A stretch of 64,000 nt of DNA from the NCBI GenBank assembly GCA_907163375.1, contig CAJQUW010010475.1, positions 111,344 through 175,343 of the forward strand. The letters are read 5' to 3'. The stretch is from Prostheceraeus crozeri. Its lineage: Eukaryota > Platyhelminthes > Polycladida > Euryleptidae. Each line of letters begins with the position of its first letter. Position 1 is the stretch's first letter. The translations under genes and the position numbers were made by a program. Below, one piece after another: positions 34,475 to 42,587 of this stretch. The notes below the pieces were generated by a model, which was not told the DNA's origin, made no database searches, and was given only the letters and a program-made list of their open reading frames with translations.

Positions 34475-35710
34475 ATGGTGAACAACGATAGAAATAAGAA
34501 ATTTCATATTAAAATGTGCGTATGCGGTAGAATCAACCGCCGAGACGGTCTCAGGGACCACATAAGGAAGGCAGGGGCCGACCACATGGTTATCCTGAAT
34601 AGGGTTGCCTGTGTGAAGTGCAGGGTGCTGTTGGTTGTTGGGCAGGAGGCCGAGTTTTATCGGAGGCATGGTGAGTGTGTAGGAGGGTTGGTGACCGATT
34701 TGAGATTTACGCAGTTGATTGTGGAAGAGAGGGAGCGAATGTTGGCGAATGTTGCGAATGTTGTTGAGAATGTTGTTGAGAATGCTAGTGGGAATGTTGT
34801 TGAGAATGCTAGTGGGAATGCTGTGGAGAATGCTAGTGGGAATGCTGTGGAGAATGAGGTAGAGAATGCTGTGGCCGGTTTGAAGGCTGACAAGTGGCGG
34901 AAGAGAGTGTTTGAGAGTGATGATGAGGATGATGTGGATTTGGATAGGGAGCGAGTGAGGAAGTGTGTGAGGAAGTTGAGCTCTTCGTCATCGGAGGTAT
35001 CCAATATTGTTATTAGCGACCCCCCGAAGAGCTCATCTTCCCCAATAGTGAAGGGTGGTGGGGTACGGAAGCAGTCGGCGCGGTGGTATGAGGACATGGA
35101 AAAGAAGCATGTGTCGCAGCAAGCGGCACATGCTTTGTTGGTAGATCGCTACGAAAGTTTGAGGAAGGTGAATGAGAGAACGTTGAGTGAGTTGAGTGAG
35201 CTGAAAATGAAGGAGGTGAAATGTAAGGAGGTGGCAGATGAGAATATCCGTATGAGGCGTGTTGTGAAAGAGTTGAAGGAGAATGTGCGAGTGTTGGAAG
35301 ACAAGAATGATGAGTGTGAGAAGAGGGCGAGTGCTGCGGAGAGGAGAATGGGAGAGGCAGAAGCGAAGTTTGAGGAGATGATGAAGGAGATGAGTGTGTT
35401 GAGAGCGAGGAATGTTGAGTTGGAGAGGACTGTGGCTCGGCGGGGTGATGAGAGGCAGGCGTGTGAGAAGTTGGAGCGCATGAGGGATGAGTGGGAACGT
35501 GTGAATGAGGATCGTTTGTTTGAGTTCCACATCCCTATTCGGGATAACCATCTGGCCGGCGAAGTCCTCGTCAATAAAAGCCTGGACGAAAGCATTGTAT
35601 GCTATCATGGACATCCGAGCAAGAAATGCCTCCACGCTACACTAAGAATGCGCGGGCATCTCCACAAATTTTCAATCAGGAAGCCCGCGAGACTGCCTAA
35701 GGATGACTAA
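34475..35710 (+). CDS. Coiled-coil protein with N-terminal cysteine/histidine motifs, Polinton left end
   Basis: A 411-residue frame whose family I do not recognise. Residues 15-70 contain CVCG, two spaced histidines, CVKC and HGEC, a pattern fitting one or two zinc-binding units. Residues 89-130 are a low-complexity repeat (NVVENASGN units, 24 bases each). A basic/acidic stretch (KRVFESDDEDDVD) follows, then a long charged coiled coil from about 200 to 355 rich in E, K and R. The last 50 residues are globular (HIPIRDNHLAGEVLVNKSLD). It is purine-rich on the coding strand, unlike other genes of the element. An intron (35715-35775, GTAAGT to TGCAG) seems to follow the stop. A role in DNA binding or virion assembly would be a guess. 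Confidence 0.7.
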   Translation: MVNNDRNKKFHIKMCVCGRINRRDGLRDHIRKAGADHMVILNRVACVKCRVLLVVGQEAEFYRRHGECVGGLVTDLRFTQLIVEERERMLANVANVVENVVENASGNVVENASGNAVENASGNAVENEVENAVAGLKADKWRKRVFESDDEDDVDLDRERVRKCVRKLSSSSSEVSNIVISDPPKSSSSPIVKGGGVRKQSARWYEDMEKKHVSQQAAHALLVDRYESLRKVNERTLSELSELKMKEVKCKEVADENIRMRRVVKELKENVRVLEDKNDECEKRASAAERRMGEAEAKFEEMMKEMSVLRARNVELERTVARRGDERQACEKLERMRDEWERVNEDRLFEFHIPIRDNHLAGEVLVNKSLDESIVCYHGHPSKKCLHATLRMRGHLHKFSIRKPARLPKDD

Positions 35711-35810
35711 CTTGGTAAGTGAAAAAGTAAATAAGATAGTATATCCTATTCTAATACATATCATTTTCATTGCAGATCTTTGCCTGCCTTCACCACCCCA
35801 TCAATTTACT

Positions 35811-35953
35811 CCCGAGAACGAACCATCGGCTCTCTTAAGGGCCACCTAGGGGCAAGACATGATAGAACCTCCACGCGGTTTGCCCTGGGCAGTCTTCGGA
35901 CTGGCGAATACTATCATTAAGTTGAATCTGCTATCAGTCAACTTGAACGTTGC
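35811..35953 (+). repeat. 3' cassette, copy 1 of 3
   Basis: A block of about 140 bases that recurs at 36285 and 36804. It contains GGCTCTCTTAAGGGCC (six-pair stem, CTTA loop) and CAGTCTTCGGACTG (35890-35903, five-pair stem with a UUCG tip). A third pair, GTTGAA...TCAAC, lies near its end. It follows the coding frame that stops at 35710, beyond a short intron. A TATA box lies just after it (35969), so it separates one gene from the next. The spacing suggests a 3'-end or boundary element. Confidence 0.65.
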
Positions 35954-35968
35954 GTCGCGTTAGAGGGG

Positions 35969-35976
35969 TATATAAA
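35969..35976 (+). promoter_or_regulatory. TATA box before the 88-residue gene
   Basis: TATATAAA lies 32 bases before the ATG at 36008. The leader would be very short, with TTTCATTTCATTTCA just before the start codon. Confidence 0.6.
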
Positions 35977-36007
35977 CCACTGCCTCTCATTTCATTTCAT
36001 TTCAATC

Positions 36008-36274
36008 ATGCAGACGCCGAACAGTCAAGTCAGCTCTCCTCGCGGACCGCAGTTAAGGCCGCGAAATTTATTTGAGGAGTTTGTCAGGCTAGAGGAGCAA
36101 GACAGAGTCCACAACAATCTTGCTCGGATTGGCAATCCGATGACAGCAACTGCTGTCAATCCAACGGAATGGCGCTACATTCCACTCTATACTCACATGC
36201 CAGTTAGTGTGGAAGTCGACAGTTCTACCAAAGAGAGAGTCTTTGACTCTCTCAGCAGAATTGGTAGGCTGTAG
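36008..36274 (+). CDS. Small Polinton protein, unknown
   Basis: An 88-residue frame that I do not recognise. It begins MQTPNSQVSSPRGPQLRPRN and has a charged middle (FEEFVRLEEQDR) and the repeated idea ARIGN/SRIGR near positions 40 and 85. Support for it being real comes from context: a TATA box 32 bases upstream, and a 3' cassette starting ten bases after the stop, the same arrangement as its neighbour. No membrane segment or zinc motif. Confidence 0.6.
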   Translation: MQTPNSQVSSPRGPQLRPRNLFEEFVRLEEQDRVHNNLARIGNPMTATAVNPTEWRYIPLYTHMPVSVEVDSSTKERVFDSLSRIGRL

Positions 36275-36284
36275 GATGACGACT

Positions 36285-36422
36285 CCCGAGAACGAACCAT
36301 CGGCTCTCTTAAGGGCCACCATGGGGCAAGACATGATAGAACCTCCTCGCGGTTTGCCCTGGGCAGTCTTCGGACTGGCGAATACTATCATTAAGTTGAA
36401 TCTGCTATCAGTCAACTTGAAC
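36285..36422 (+). repeat. 3' cassette, copy 2 of 3
   Basis: It starts ten bases after the stop of the 88-residue gene. Both hairpin stems seen in copy 1 are unchanged, while a few bases differ elsewhere (for example CCATGGGG in place of CCTAGGGG). It is followed by GCAGTCGATTGCTATCCCT, a word seen again at about 37317 and 37522. Confidence 0.7.
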
Positions 36423-36490
36423 ATTATGCAGTCGATTGCTATCCCTGAAGCATTCTGATTCGCTGTTGAGCAATTCATTGTTGAAAACCC

Positions 36491-36498
36491 TATATAAG
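36491..36498 (+). promoter_or_regulatory. TATA box before the 83-residue gene
   Basis: TATATAAG lies 41 bases before the ATG at 36539. Confidence 0.55.
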
Positions 36499-36538
36499 CC
36501 AGAAGATTGTAGCGCTTCTCATTCAATTTGAAGTCACG

Positions 36539-36790
36539 ATGGAAGCGACATCTGCCGACAATATTCCCGTCTTCACTGATGAAGACAACGGCATTCCCGA
36601 GTTCGTCATCCTCGACGAGTGGGATGAGGATGAGAAGAAGGGGAAGATCAAGAGGATCATTTGGACGGATGAGGTGTGGACTCCGAATACCACTCGCATC
36701 CGAAAGGTGCCAGATGCACCACCACGGCTTAGGCGGTATAGGGTATACGACAACCTAAGCGTCATACCCATTGACTATTCCAGTCAATAG
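36539..36790 (+). CDS. Small acidic Polinton protein, unknown
   Basis: An 83-residue frame with an acidic first half (DEDNGIPEFVILDEWDEDEKK) and a basic second half (RIRKVPDAPPRLRRYR). I do not recognise a family. It has its own TATATAAG box and is followed 13 bases after the stop by the third 3' cassette, so it is likely expressed. Charge segregation of this sort is common in small viral regulators, but function is unknown. Confidence 0.6.
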   Translation: MEATSADNIPVFTDEDNGIPEFVILDEWDEDEKKGKIKRIIWTDEVWTPNTTRIRKVPDAPPRLRRYRVYDNLSVIPIDYSSQ

Positions 36791-36803
36791 TCAAATTCAC
36801 GTC

Positions 36804-36946
36804 CCCGAGAACGAACCATCGGCTCTCTTAAGGGCCACCATGGGGCAAGACATGATAGAACCTCCTCGCGGTTTGCCCTGGGCAGTCTTCGGACTGGCGA
36901 ATACTATCATTAAGTTGAATCTGCTATCAGTCAACTTGAACGTTGC
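36804..36946 (+). repeat. 3' cassette, copy 3 of 3
   Basis: Third copy of the cassette, with the same two hairpins. No further gene with a TATA box follows; instead there is about 210 bases of GC-richer sequence to about 37160 without an open frame on this strand. Confidence 0.7.
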
Positions 36947-37286
36947 AAATGCAGTTCGGTGTAATACTTCCTTTCGACGGGCGTTCCTGTAAAGGGCGGC
37001 GGTGAAACCCGTAGCTATGTATACCGCAAGGGACATTCGGCAATGGTCAATCTTGTTAAACCTCTCTGCGTCATGTTTGCAAGTGATTGCCTCTGTCTCA
37101 ACGTAGTATGCATTCGCGCCAGGGCGACATTTAGCCAACTGTCGAAGGTTGCCTAAAACTTTCCATTGCATACGTTATGAGAACCATGAGTTCTACCTGT
37201 CTCTATCAATGAGACGAATTGATGAATGGAATGAAATGGGAGGACACTCACGCGCCACACGCAACATAACACACTTCTCTCTTCCG
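36947..37286. other. GC-richer non-coding patch in the Polinton
   Basis: It includes CGGGCGTTCCTGTAAAGGGC, which resembles CGGCGTTCCTGTTACC in the structured blocks at 33.8 and 34.2 kb. A third, diverged relative of those blocks is possible. No supported coding frame. Confidence 0.4.
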
Positions 37287-37686
37287 TAGTCTAACAAGCT
37301 CTTTACACATGGATCGCAGTCGATTGCTATCCCTGTATCAGAAGTGTAAGCTATCTTAATTTATTTGACACTATTTTATCTACCATCATCGTCCATATGA
37401 AATGTTTTTAGATTTACAAGTTAGACTAAGCGTGCTACTATTTCCAAATGAAAAAGTATACATGGTTAAATCATCCACTTAAGCCCATCCATAGTCTAAC
37501 AAGCTCTTTACACATGGATCGCAGTCGATTGCTATCCCTATATCAGAAGTGTAAGCTATCTTAATTTATTTGACACTATTTTATCTACCATCATCGTCCA
37601 TATGAAATGTTTTTAGATTTACAAGTTAGACTAAGCGTGCTACTATTTCCAAATGAAAAAGTATACATGGTTAAATTATTCACTAA
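37287..37686 (+). repeat. Tandem duplication of about 195 bases
   Basis: Copies at 37287-37482 and 37492-37686 begin TAGTCTAACAAGCTC and end GTATACATGGTTAAAT. They are nearly identical, with a period of 205 bases. Each contains GCAGTCGATTGCTATCCCT near its start, also present at 36429. The repeat lies just past the 3' end of the minus-strand gene that stops at 37742 and has no frame. Confidence 0.8.
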
Positions 37687-37741
37687 AACCCCATTCAAGT
37701 AAGTCAGTATGAAAGCAAAGATAATACGAAATAAACATTTA

Positions 37742-38179
37742 TTATGGCATGTATTTCAAAAGGTCTTCATCGTCAATATCGTCCCAGAGTCTGGCTTCAC
37801 ATAGATTACAAAAACAGTTGAGCTGCTTTAAACGTTCTTCTGCAGCGTCCCTCACTTTCTCAATGTACGCCCACTCCGCCACGGTTCGCGGTTGGGAGTT
37901 AGGGGTGTACCACTCCCATATTTGATGCAAGTGCGACTTGCTGGTCATCTCCATCACCCCTTCGGCATCATATTGTAAATATTTCCACCGTATGCCTGTT
38001 AGGTCGGGCAACTCCTCTTCATCCTCCTCCGATAATGATAACTTTCGTATATTGTCGAGATTGTATGTCTTCTCCACCTTCGCCTTTCTTGGTGCATTTG
38101 GTGTAACGAGCACCTTTGCTGATGTATATGGAGAGGAGAACTCCAATGCGGTATTTGGTGTTGTTGGAGGACTTGTCAT
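37742..38179 (-). CDS. Acidic Polinton protein with CxC-x-x-C motif, unknown
   Basis: A 145-residue frame. The first 60 residues are rich in S, T and P and lead into an acidic stretch (SLSEEDEEELPDL). The rest looks globular, with WKYLQYDAEGVMEM and a CFCNLC motif near residue 125. The stop codon overlaps an AATAAA signal on the minus strand (37743-37738), which supports a real transcript end. It is divergent from polB, with about 110 bases from its start to the polB TATA box. Family not recognised; an early regulatory protein is one guess. Confidence 0.6.
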   Translation of the reverse strand: MTSPPTTPNTALEFSSPYTSAKVLVTPNAPRKAKVEKTYNLDNIRKLSLSEEDEEELPDLTGIRWKYLQYDAEGVMEMTSKSHLHQIWEWYTPNSQPRTVAEWAYIEKVRDAAEERLKQLNCFCNLCEARLWDDIDDEDLLKYMP

Positions 38180-38292
38180 GTTGTCTTTGAAATGCTGACT
38201 TTGAATAATGATAACTTTAACATTTTTCTAATTCTTAAGTATACACAAGCAGCCAATCAGAATGAACATCCAATGAATGAAGAGGATGAAAG

Positions 38293-38300
38293 TATATAAG
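38293..38300 (+). promoter_or_regulatory. TATA box of the DNA polymerase gene
   Basis: TATATAAG lies about 140 bases before an ATG at 38436 that is directly followed by a GTAAG splice donor. Acceptors TTTCAG occur before the main frame, so the leader is probably spliced. Confidence 0.55.
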
Positions 38301-38589
38301 CAAAGTGACATTCAGGTCATTTCATTTAATCTGTGAATCATACAAGTGACGAACGCACGATCTCTCTCTTTGACTATTATTTGAGTGAAGTCTCTATCTT
38401 GTAGAAGTATCAACCTTAAACTTGATTTCGTTGAAATGGTAAGTTGAAAATTTCCTCTCATCTCCCTCAAACGTGTGACTAATAGCATCTTCCTCAATTT
38501 CAGGCATCAACTTCATCACCAACGCCCTCTCTTCTCGAGGAAAGTTTAGAGTTATTGAGTCAAGGTAGGTTGTAACACTACACTGAGGC

Positions 38590-41500
38590 TTGAACAGAGA
38601 TGAAAGAATGATTTCTCTTTCAGGTGATGTGAGTTCCAGCTCAGGACTCTCGCGGCAAGGCAACGAGTGGGAATGTGCCGACTGCGGACATATGTTTACA
38701 AGGAAGCACAGTCTCCTTCGACACATCAAACAACGTGTGTGTCAACGCAAAGCGGTGTCAATCTCCGGAGGTGAAGTTGATTCTGACGATGACATCTCCT
38801 TTCCTTGCGATTTGTGCCCTCTTTCTTTTGATAGTCACTTTCAGCGATCTTCGCACAGACTTCAACACACGCATGCAAATGATCACTACACCAACGGTAC
38901 CTCTACCATCTCCCTCATTAATGTTTCACATAATAATTTAGTACGCGACTACTGCATGGAGTCCAATACTCAAATTGTAGATTTTCCTGAGTGGCTCCTT
39001 CAAAATTCTAACATTATCGAAGCGCTCTTCAATAATTTAGACAATTTTAGAATGAAGGCGCTCATCTACCTTAAACTAAAATATATTAAAATAGATTTTC
39101 AAACGGGTCAAGTGACGGAGAGAATACAGTTTCATATTCCTTCCTCTTCCGCAACCGAAGTTGTAGACTGCGAGTCTTGGCTAAATTTTCACATTCAATG
39201 TTTAAAATCAAATGTAGATAAATTCAATCAACGCGACAGCGCTCTCATTTTTGATGGTGTGGACTCAGCCATATTCAAAATTTCCCTATTAGAAAGTCAT
39301 GCAGCTCGAGGCACATTTAAACTTCCAAAAACGTTGTATAATAAGAAAGCTGTCATCAATGTTGATTGTAAATCACAGTGTTTCAAATATGCAGTCCTAT
39401 CCATCCTTCACTATAATGATATCAACGCGCATCGAGATCGCACCTATAGCTATAGACAGTGGGAGGATGAACTAGACTTTGAAGGTTGTGATAGTAACAA
39501 CATGAAAATCAAAGATGTAGAAACGTTCGAAAAACATAATAAGATTAAAATTGTCGTTCACGTGTGGGAGAAGGGGTTGAAGGGTGCCCGCTATAATTCA
39601 CGTTCAACTTGTTATGAACGTGTAGTCAACCTCTTATTAGTAAAACAAGATGATAGCGAGGAATGGCACTACTGTGGTATTCCCAAAATCTCTCGCTTGT
39701 ACACTCACTTGGGGCACTCTAAAAGAGGTGAACATTTTGTATGCGACCGCTGCATCCGCTCATTTTGGAGTAAAGATAAATTTGAAACTCACTATGAATG
39801 GTGCAAGCGAGGTAAATTACAAATGGAACGCATGCCCAAAGATAAAATATTTTCACATAGGGATAATGGTGACGAATTAAGTCCCCTGCGTGTCATTTAC
39901 GCAGACATAGAATGCTACATTGATGATATCATCCACAAGCCAGCAGCCATATCCTGCTATGAAGTATGGCATGACCACTTTAGGAATAGACAAAACAAAA
40001 TGCATACTTGGCAAGGTGAAGATTGCATTTCAAAATTTCTAGAATTTCTCGATAAAGCTGCAAAATTTCAACAATCATATGATTCCCAATTGCAGCGTAA
40101 GTCACTACATATGTCAGATGAAGACAAACAAAAATTTGAAAGTTGCACATCCTGTCCTAAATGTCATAAAACGTTTGATGACGATAAAATTAAGAAAGTG
40201 CGTGATCATGATCACATCACTGGTAAATTTAGAAACGCACTCTGCTCCAAATGTAACTTTTCACTTAGGTTGAGACGTCGTGTACTACCCGTCATTTTTC
40301 ATAACTTTAAGGGCTATGACAGTCATATGCTCATAAAAGGAGGGTTGAGCCAGATGAAATCGTGGCAGTTTAATGTAATAGCACAAACGAGAGAAAAATT
40401 CATGGCAATGACAGCAAAAGTAGCAGTAGATAAAACTAAAGAAAATAAGACAGTCTTCTTCGAAATAAAATTTTTAGATTCATTTCAATTCATGTCAGCG
40501 TCACTAGCTTCTCTCGTTCGTAATCTCAAGTTTCTTCCCCATAGTCAAACTTTGAAGAAACACTATCCAAACTTAACGGATGAAATAATCACTCGCAAAG
40601 GAGTCTTTCCTTATGCGTATTTTAGCTCAATGTCTAAACTAAATGAAACAACCCTTCCTTCCATTGACAAATTCAAAAACGATTTGACGGGTGAAGATTG
40701 TCCAGTAGAGGACTATGAACATGCTCAAGAGGCATGGTTAAAATTTAATTGTAAAACGTTTGGCGATTATATGATCGCTTACTTAGAATTAGATGTCATT
40801 TTGCTGGCTGATGTCTTTCAGGAGTTTCGACGAGTGGCATTAGAAGAAGACAAATTAGATCCTATCCACTTTGTCAGTCTACCAGCCATGTCCTTTAAAT
40901 CAGCCTTTAAAATGACTGGTGAGACCATTCATCTCTTACAAGACCCGGAGATGTATAATATATTTGAGCGCGGAATACGCGGTGGTCTCACATTTGTAAA
41001 TAAACATCATATAAAATCTGAAACAGTAGGTGATGATCATATCCACCTAAAGTACTATGACCAAAATAATTTATATGGCAGTTCACTGTCTAAACCACTA
41101 CCTCATTCCGAGTTTAGTTGGTTAAATCAAAATGAGCTTGAGTATTACTCCAACCCTTCAAACATACTGAATATTCCAGATGAAGGTGATTGGGGATATT
41201 ATTTTGAAGTGGATTTGATTTATCCAAATAGTATTAAAAATAAAACTGCTGATTTCCCACTCGCACCTGAATCTGGCGAAGTGACTGAAGATATGTTTTC
41301 ACCATTCATGTCACAATTTCATAATAACTTAACAGAGTGTGGACAGCCAAGGTACAAACCATGCCGCAAACTTTTACTCACCCAATATGATAAGAAAAAT
41401 TATCTCGTACACTTCTGCATATTAAAATTCTATTTAGAAATGGGCATGCTTCTAAAGTCAGTTCACCGCATTATCAAATTTAGACAGAAAGCCTTCCTCA

Positions 41501-42408
41501 AACCCTACATAGATAGTAACAGTCAAAAACGTGCACTCGCCCAAAATAATTTTGAAAAGGATTTTTATAAATATAAGAATAATAGTCTATTCGGAAAGAC
41601 CATGGAGGATGTTAGAAAACGTATGAATTACAAACTAGTCGTTGATGAACAAAAATATCACAAATTGACCTCATCACCTCTTTTCATTGATAGAGACATC
41701 ATCGATGAGGATCTTGTAGGTGTTAAAATGATTAAATCAGAAGTTGAGTTGTGCAAACCCATCTATATTGGGCAAGCCGTTTTAGATTATTCCAAGCTTG
41801 AAATGTATCAACTCTTCTACAAAATATTAAAACCATGCCCTCTCGTAAAAGAGGTTCGCTTGCTGGGTGGTGATACAGATAGTTTCTTTTTAGGAATTAC
41901 CACTCAAAAAGATTTAAATTTTAATGAAGTAGGTAAGTCATTAGAAAAATATTTCGATACATCTAACTACAATCCCACTCATCCACTCTATTCCATACAG
42001 AATAAAGCCAAACTTGGTTGTTTTAAGGATGAAACAGCAGGAAAGGAAATAGATGAAATGATTCTCCTCCGTCCTAAAATGTATTCCATGAAACTAAAAG
42101 AATGTGCAGATAGTATTAAGCGTGCTAAAGGTATATCAAAATCCATTGTTCATAAAATGAAACATCGGTCCTATAAGAAGGCCTATAAAAATAAAACTAT
42201 AACGTTTGTCAATATGACAATCTTAAAATCTCAAGTTCATACTGTGAAAACGTACACGTTCAAGAAACGAGCACTTTCAGCATGGGAGGATAAGAGGTGT
42301 TGGATAGGACATAACACATCTCTTCCACATGGACATCCTGACACAAACATACCTCCACCCAAAAGAATAAAACTCACGCTACCACATTCAGGAGATGTAT
42401 TGACATAA
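38590..42408 (+). CDS. polB: Protein-primed DNA polymerase B with zinc fingers and nuclease-like insert
   Basis: A frame of about 1,270 residues that would copy the element from a protein primer. Two C2H2 zinc fingers lie near residues 30-55 (CADCGHMFTRKHSLLRHIKQ) and 73-95. The exonuclease domain has YADIEC near 438 (Exo I), FKGYD near 572 (Exo II) and LDVILLADVF near 735 (Exo III). Between Exo I and II, residues 518-556 hold CPKC, DHDH and CSKC, the pattern of a His-Me/endonuclease VII-like zinc unit. Polymerase motifs follow: A YYDQNNLYG (about 823), B KNNSLFGKT (about 995) and C GGDTDSFF (about 1092). An AATAAA at 42567 lies past the stop. Leader exons upstream of 38590 are likely; the exact start is uncertain. 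Confidence 0.95.
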   Translation: MNRDERMISLSGDVSSSSGLSRQGNEWECADCGHMFTRKHSLLRHIKQRVCQRKAVSISGGEVDSDDDISFPCDLCPLSFDSHFQRSSHRLQHTHANDHYTNGTSTISLINVSHNNLVRDYCMESNTQIVDFPEWLLQNSNIIEALFNNLDNFRMKALIYLKLKYIKIDFQTGQVTERIQFHIPSSSATEVVDCESWLNFHIQCLKSNVDKFNQRDSALIFDGVDSAIFKISLLESHAARGTFKLPKTLYNKKAVINVDCKSQCFKYAVLSILHYNDINAHRDRTYSYRQWEDELDFEGCDSNNMKIKDVETFEKHNKIKIVVHVWEKGLKGARYNSRSTCYERVVNLLLVKQDDSEEWHYCGIPKISRLYTHLGHSKRGEHFVCDRCIRSFWSKDKFETHYEWCKRGKLQMERMPKDKIFSHRDNGDELSPLRVIYADIECYIDDIIHKPAAISCYEVWHDHFRNRQNKMHTWQGEDCISKFLEFLDKAAKFQQSYDSQLQRKSLHMSDEDKQKFESCTSCPKCHKTFDDDKIKKVRDHDHITGKFRNALCSKCNFSLRLRRRVLPVIFHNFKGYDSHMLIKGGLSQMKSWQFNVIAQTREKFMAMTAKVAVDKTKENKTVFFEIKFLDSFQFMSASLASLVRNLKFLPHSQTLKKHYPNLTDEIITRKGVFPYAYFSSMSKLNETTLPSIDKFKNDLTGEDCPVEDYEHAQEAWLKFNCKTFGDYMIAYLELDVILLADVFQEFRRVALEEDKLDPIHFVSLPAMSFKSAFKMTGETIHLLQDPEMYNIFERGIRGGLTFVNKHHIKSETVGDDHIHLKYYDQNNLYGSSLSKPLPHSEFSWLNQNELEYYSNPSNILNIPDEGDWGYYFEVDLIYPNSIKNKTADFPLAPESGEVTEDMFSPFMSQFHNNLTECGQPRYKPCRKLLLTQYDKKNYLVHFCILKFYLEMGMLLKSVHRIIKFRQKAFLKPYIDSNSQKRALAQNNFEKDFYKYKNNSLFGKTMEDVRKRMNYKLVVDEQKYHKLTSSPLFIDRDIIDEDLVGVKMIKSEVELCKPIYIGQAVLDYSKLEMYQLFYKILKPCPLVKEVRLLGGDTDSFFLGITTQKDLNFNEVGKSLEKYFDTSNYNPTHPLYSIQNKAKLGCFKDETAGKEIDEMILLRPKMYSMKLKECADSIKRAKGISKSIVHKMKHRSYKKAYKNKTITFVNMTILKSQVHTVKTYTFKKRALSAWEDKRCWIGHNTSLPHGHPDTNIPPPKRIKLTLPHSGDVLT

Positions 42409-42558
42409 TCAACTTTAACTCAGTATTTTGATGTTGCTTTTTGTAGATATACATGGTTGTTTTATGTATCGCATGAGATCGTTTCTTCCTTGTGAATATA
42501 TGCCTACAGTCAGCCCATTCCCCCTATATCTGTGAAAAGACTTTTTCATATACATATT

Positions 42559-42572
42559 TTTATTTCAATAAA
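42559..42572. terminator. Overlapping poly(A) signals of convergent genes
   Basis: AATAAA on the plus strand (42567-42572) serves polB. AATAAA on the minus strand (42564-42559) serves the gene stopping at 42588. The two signals lie within 14 bases of each other. Confidence 0.6.
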
Positions 42573-42587
42573 CATATCACAATGACT

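Noticed and set aside
34657-35635. Long minus-strand frames opposite the coiled-coil gene
   Set aside because: They mirror the purine-rich plus strand and give monotonous S/T/L/F-rich text without domains; they are shadows.
36089-36526. A 145-codon minus-strand frame across the 3' cassettes
   Set aside because: It arises because the cassette is open on that strand; the same peptide recurs at the other cassette copy, and it overlaps two better-supported genes.
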